Source of the DNA: a bacterium
Lineage (GTDB): Bacteria > Ratteibacteria > UBA8468
Assembly: GCA_030637775.1 (NCBI GenBank)
Contig: DAOWFY010000072.1
Coordinates: 1-8,418, forward strand
Length of the DNA stretch: 8,418 nucleotides
Direction of reading: 5' to 3'
Shown: positions 5,857 through 8,418 of the stretch, one piece after another
Layout of the letters: every line of letters starts with the position of its first letter
How positions within the stretch are numbered: the stretch's first letter is position 1
Notes under the pieces: model-generated
Told to the model about the DNA's origin: nothing
Seen by the model: the letters and a program-made list of their open reading frames with translations, nothing else
Database searches by the model: none
Position numbers and translations under genes: made by a program

Positions 5857-5893
5857 TAAAAAAAGGGTATGTAAGTTATTTAGGAGATAACCT

Positions 5894-6694
5894 ATGACAC
5901 CTAAAAATACATTAAAGATATTGGGGCCTATAGAGACCAATATTGTGGCTCGTTTAACGTACGAGAAAAAGACGATTGTCACGACGGAAGATTTTGACAG
6001 CTTATTTAACCTTTCTCCCAATAATAGAAAACAGGTAGTTTTTCGCCTCAAAAAGAAAAAGATACTAACACCGATAAAACACGGAGTATATGCTTTCTCG
6101 CCACTGGAAGCTGGTCCTGAAGGAACAGGGGTAGATGAGCTTCTTATTCCACCACTATTCTTTCCCAAGAAAAACTACTATGTCGGATACTCGACCATGT
6201 TCAATTATTACGGTTTTACCGAACAGCTTTTTCAGACTGTGTATGTTCTTAATACCACGAAGCGTATGGAGAGGACAATTTGCGGCCTATCGTATAAATT
6301 TATAAGAATTCCTCAAAGCCGTATGTATGGGATAGAAAGAATAAAGGTAAAAGATACGGAAATAAACATTAGCTCAAAAGAGAGGACGCTGATAGATCTT
6401 CTTTATTTTAATAAACCAGTTGGGGGGATTACCATCGCTGTTGAGATATTTACGGAAATTGTAAAAAATAATAAATGTGACATAAAGAAGCTTATTAAAT
6501 ATGCGTCAAGTTTTCCAAATATTACAACCAGAAAGCGCATAGGGTTAATATTTGAGGGTGCGGGAATTACTGAAAACATTTTAAGGCCGCTTGTGAAAAG
6601 TGTAGAGAAAACAGCGGTCAGTTCGTTTGATGGATCGCGCAAAGGCACTCTAAATAAAAAATGGAGAGTTATAATCAATGATTCACGAAAATAA
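5894..6694 (+). CDS. abiEi: AbiEi-type antitoxin and transcriptional repressor (type IV toxin-antitoxin)
   Basis: A 266-residue protein of AbiEi layout. An N-terminal winged-helix domain (about 12-70) ends in LKKKKILTPIKHGVYAF, the recognition-helix and wing pattern of the AbiEi_4 type. The central domain has YYVGYSTMFNYYGFTEQL (95-112), YVLNTTKR and the conserved SSKERTLIDLLY (160-171); the C-terminus ends NKKWRVI. Known relatives repress the operon and neutralise the partner toxin without forming a stable complex, hence type IV. The start follows AGGAG by seven bases. The next gene begins inside its last codons (17-bp overlap). The cognate toxin downstream supports the call strongly. Codon choice seems somewhat different from the upstream genes, fitting an acquired module, but I did not calculate this. 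Confidence 0.86.
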   Translation: MTPKNTLKILGPIETNIVARLTYEKKTIVTTEDFDSLFNLSPNNRKQVVFRLKKKKILTPIKHGVYAFSPLEAGPEGTGVDELLIPPLFFPKKNYYVGYSTMFNYYGFTEQLFQTVYVLNTTKRMERTICGLSYKFIRIPQSRMYGIERIKVKDTEINISSKERTLIDLLYFNKPVGGITIAVEIFTEIVKNNKCDIKKLIKYASSFPNITTRKRIGLIFEGAGITENILRPLVKSVEKTAVSSFDGSRKGTLNKKWRVIINDSRK

Positions 6695-7556
6695 AGATGA
6701 ATTTATAAAATCTTTGGAAAGAGCGTCAAGAAAAAAAGGATTTTTACTGTCTCTGACAGAAAAGGATTATTACTTGACGCTGATTCTGTCCCGGGTGCAC
6801 GAACTTTCTGAAAATCTTATTTTTAAAGGAGGGACGTGCCTGAATAAAGTGTATTATGTTTATTACCGCTTGAGCGAGGACCTTGATTTCAGCATGGCGC
6901 TTCCTCAGTACGAGGCAACGCGTGGCCAAAGACATAAGTGTATCCAGCCGGTTAAAGACAAAATCGAGAAGTTTGTTGAACAGTTTGGGATGAGGATAGA
7001 TGACGCCGGTAATCCCGGACGTAATGAATCTAAGCAGTATATATACTACTTCGTATACCAATCAGCATTGCGGGAAATGGAAGCAAAAATCAAGTTTGAG
7101 ATAGGTTTAAGATTTAATCCGATCGACCCAGTAGAAAAGCGTCAGGTTCAGCACGTCTTCTTACATCCCTTTACCGGAGATCCTCTTTTCGATGGGGGCA
7201 AAATTAATTGTTTATCGCTGAATGAATTAATAGCAGAGAAATTGCGTGCTAGCGCTATACGGATAAAAGTTGCGCCACGAGATTTCTACGATCTCGATTT
7301 TGTTATACGTAATGGATTTGATTTGACAAATAAAGATGTCATAAAACTTTTTAAGAATAAACTTGAAGAAGATGGCGCAGATACAGATTTAGGAAACTAT
7401 CGGGTAAACCTTGGAAGGCCGACTGCCGAAATTAATGATATGCGATCACGTATTAAAGAAGAGCTGTTTGAAGTCTTAACGCCGAAGGAACGTGAAAATT
7501 TTAACCTCAACACCGCGCTTGAGAGAATTAATAAGGTGATGGAAAAAGTGACATAA
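6678..7556 (+). CDS. abiEii: AbiEii-type nucleotidyltransferase toxin
   Basis: A 292-residue protein of the nucleotidyltransferase AbiEii/AbiGii family (PF08843). The catalytic signature is complete: FKGGTCLNK with Gly51-Gly52-Thr53, then RLSEDLDF with metal-binding Asp68 and Asp70. Further family blocks are MEAKIKFEIGLR (134-145), LSLNELIAEKLRA (179-191; Lys188) and APRDFYDLDFV (199-209; Arg201, Asp202, Asp205). Characterised members block growth as pseudo-nucleotidyltransferases, some by adding nucleotides to tRNA 3' ends; some systems give abortive infection against phages. The target here is unknown. ATG 6678 has GGAGAG about nine bases upstream, within the antitoxin gene, so toxin translation is probably tied to that of the antitoxin. 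No damaged motif is visible, so it should be active. Confidence 0.9.
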   Translation: MIHENKDEFIKSLERASRKKGFLLSLTEKDYYLTLILSRVHELSENLIFKGGTCLNKVYYVYYRLSEDLDFSMALPQYEATRGQRHKCIQPVKDKIEKFVEQFGMRIDDAGNPGRNESKQYIYYFVYQSALREMEAKIKFEIGLRFNPIDPVEKRQVQHVFLHPFTGDPLFDGGKINCLSLNELIAEKLRASAIRIKVAPRDFYDLDFVIRNGFDLTNKDVIKLFKNKLEEDGADTDLGNYRVNLGRPTAEINDMRSRIKEELFEVLTPKERENFNLNTALERINKVMEKVT

Positions 7557-7606
7557 TGATAAAATTATGTTTGGAAAGGGGTTGTTAAACAAAAAAGGAG
7601 GAAATC

Positions 7607-8329
7607 GTGAATTTAATATTATTCATTGCCGCCCTCATTATTTCATTTATAGTGGTAAGAATAGGAGCTATTGTATTTGAGTTGACAGGTCTTGAACAGT
7701 CTCTGGCTAAATTCCAGGCTTTGTCCTGTTTTACGGGGACGGGGTTTACAACAAAAGAATCCGAACTGATTACCGGGAGCCCTCAAAGACGAAAAATTGC
7801 CTCGACGCTTATGATTTTAGGTCACGCCGGTCTTGTTACTCTGATTGCAACATTTGCCAATTCATTAAGGCCGGCCACCATTATGCCTAAATTTACTATC
7901 CCTTTTTTGCGCACTATTATCCCATCGAGTTTGCTGCCCTGGATAAATTTGGTAATTATCATATCCGTTGTATACATCATTTATAAAATTTTTACCCACG
8001 TAAAATTTGCCACAAGATCAACGGATTTCTTAAGGGCGCATATCGTTAAGAAAGAGATTGTTAAACCTGTTTCTTTTGAGGAACTTTTAATTGCAACCGG
8101 TGGTTATGGCGCATCCAGCATTGAAATCTGTAAAGATAGTCCCGTATTGAATAAAGCCCTTTTTGAGTCAAAATTAAAACAACATGATATTACAGTTTTG
8201 GTTGTGGAGAGAGAGGGACAAACAATTCCTAATCCCTCACCGCATACCAAGATTCTTTTGGGCGATAAGCTCATATGTTTTGGGAAATTGGAGAATATCA
8301 GAAACCAACTACGCGTAATTCCTAAATGA
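7607..8329 (+). CDS. Membrane protein with TrkH-like pore segment and C-terminal TrkA_C (RCK_C) domain
   Basis: A 240-residue protein. It has an N-terminal helix (2-25), then FQALSCFTGTGFTT (36-49), which resembles the pore-loop/filter segments of Trk/Ktr potassium transporters, a second helix (about 65-87), a third (about 108-130), a charged linker, and a soluble C-terminal domain (157-238) with GGYGASSIEI, TVLVVERE and ILLGDKLICFGK, the TrkA_C/RCK_C fold that senses ligands in K+ channels. Similar stand-alone proteins exist in databases as TrkA C-terminal domain proteins without a known function. It is too short for a full transporter, so it could be a channel-like oligomer or a regulator. 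It starts at GTG 7607, with GGAGG at 7597-7601 five bases before it. It overlaps the next gene by four bases, implying a functional link with that ATPase. Confidence 0.78.
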   Translation: MNLILFIAALIISFIVVRIGAIVFELTGLEQSLAKFQALSCFTGTGFTTKESELITGSPQRRKIASTLMILGHAGLVTLIATFANSLRPATIMPKFTIPFLRTIIPSSLLPWINLVIIISVVYIIYKIFTHVKFATRSTDFLRAHIVKKEIVKPVSFEELLIATGGYGASSIEICKDSPVLNKALFESKLKQHDITVLVVEREGQTIPNPSPHTKILLGDKLICFGKLENIRNQLRVIPK

Positions 8330-8418
8330 TTCAGATGTTAAATAATTCATTTCATTCAGAACCTGTTGAAAAAGTGCTGAAGAAATTATCTTCCGGGATA
8401 AACGGACTTTCATATGAA
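8326..8418 (+). CDS. N-terminus of a probable P-type cation-transporting ATPase (runs past window end)
   Basis: Thirty-one codons are present, open to the window edge. The sequence (HSEPVEKVLKKLSS, then GLSYE) fits the N-terminal cation-ATPase domain, where a short helix of the EEVLKxL type leads to GLSxxEA before the first membrane helices. The first ATG overlaps the previous stop as ATGA (8326-8329); a second ATG at 8335 is possible, and neither has a Shine-Dalgarno, which fits translational re-initiation. Catalytic motifs lie outside the window, so the ion and the family rest on this short match alone. Confidence 0.6.
   Translation, partial: MIQMLNNSFHSEPVEKVLKKLSSGINGLSYE

Noticed and set aside
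5851-6168. 105-codon minus-strand open frame
   Set aside because: It is antisense to the AbiEi gene, which has clear domain motifs, promoter and ribosome site.
7551-7570. Hairpin ACATAAT/ATTATGT over the AbiEii stop codon as a terminator
   Set aside because: It is a seven-base stem of nearly all A/T pairs without a T-tract; too weak and easily a chance match in AT-rich DNA.

Overview
The 8.4-kb window looks like bacterial chromosome, moderately AT-rich, with dense, often overlapping genes. A Wzy/WaaL-type O-antigen ligase suggests an envelope or exopolysaccharide polymer. A class 1B dihydroorotate dehydrogenase (PyrK + PyrD) suggests NAD-linked pyrimidine synthesis as in many anaerobes. The DUF4321 gene and the dispersed palindromes recall uncultivated candidate-phylum genomes such as Omnitrophota-like lineages. 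That placement is a weak inference, and no rRNA or other decisive marker is present.

Left block (about 1-3100, minus strand): a likely operon pyrK > pyrD > O-antigen ligase family gene, the last running off the window. All junctions overlap (4 bp and 11 bp), implying translational coupling. A good sigma70-like promoter sits before pyrK. pyrK carries a roughly 60-bp imperfect palindrome inserted in frame, which adds about 20 residues between two conserved FAD/NAD-domain segments.

Middle block (about 3040-5690, plus strand): a near-consensus promoter drives a small DUF4321 membrane protein. Next comes a composite inverted-repeat element with interleaved arms. Then follow radC, a YgjP/DUF45 zinc metallopeptidase that starts on the radC stop codon, a 66-residue two-helix membrane protein of unknown function, and a RecB-family PD-(D/E)XK nuclease-like protein with paired cysteines at both ends.

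Right block (about 5690-8418, plus strand): a 212-bp regulatory gap with ATGTTCAC repeats, a hairpin and a promoter overlapped by inverted repeats leads into an AbiE type IV toxin-antitoxin pair (AbiEi antitoxin, AbiEii nucleotidyltransferase toxin, 17-bp overlap). After it come a membrane protein with a TrkH-like pore-motif segment fused to a TrkA_C/RCK_C domain, and the first 31 codons of what looks like a P-type cation-transporting ATPase, joined to it by an ATGA overlap.

The most unusual features are the coding palindrome in pyrK, the interleaved repeat before radC, the AbiE control region next to a small nuclease/peptidase cluster, and the pore-plus-RCK_C protein coupled to a P-type ATPase.
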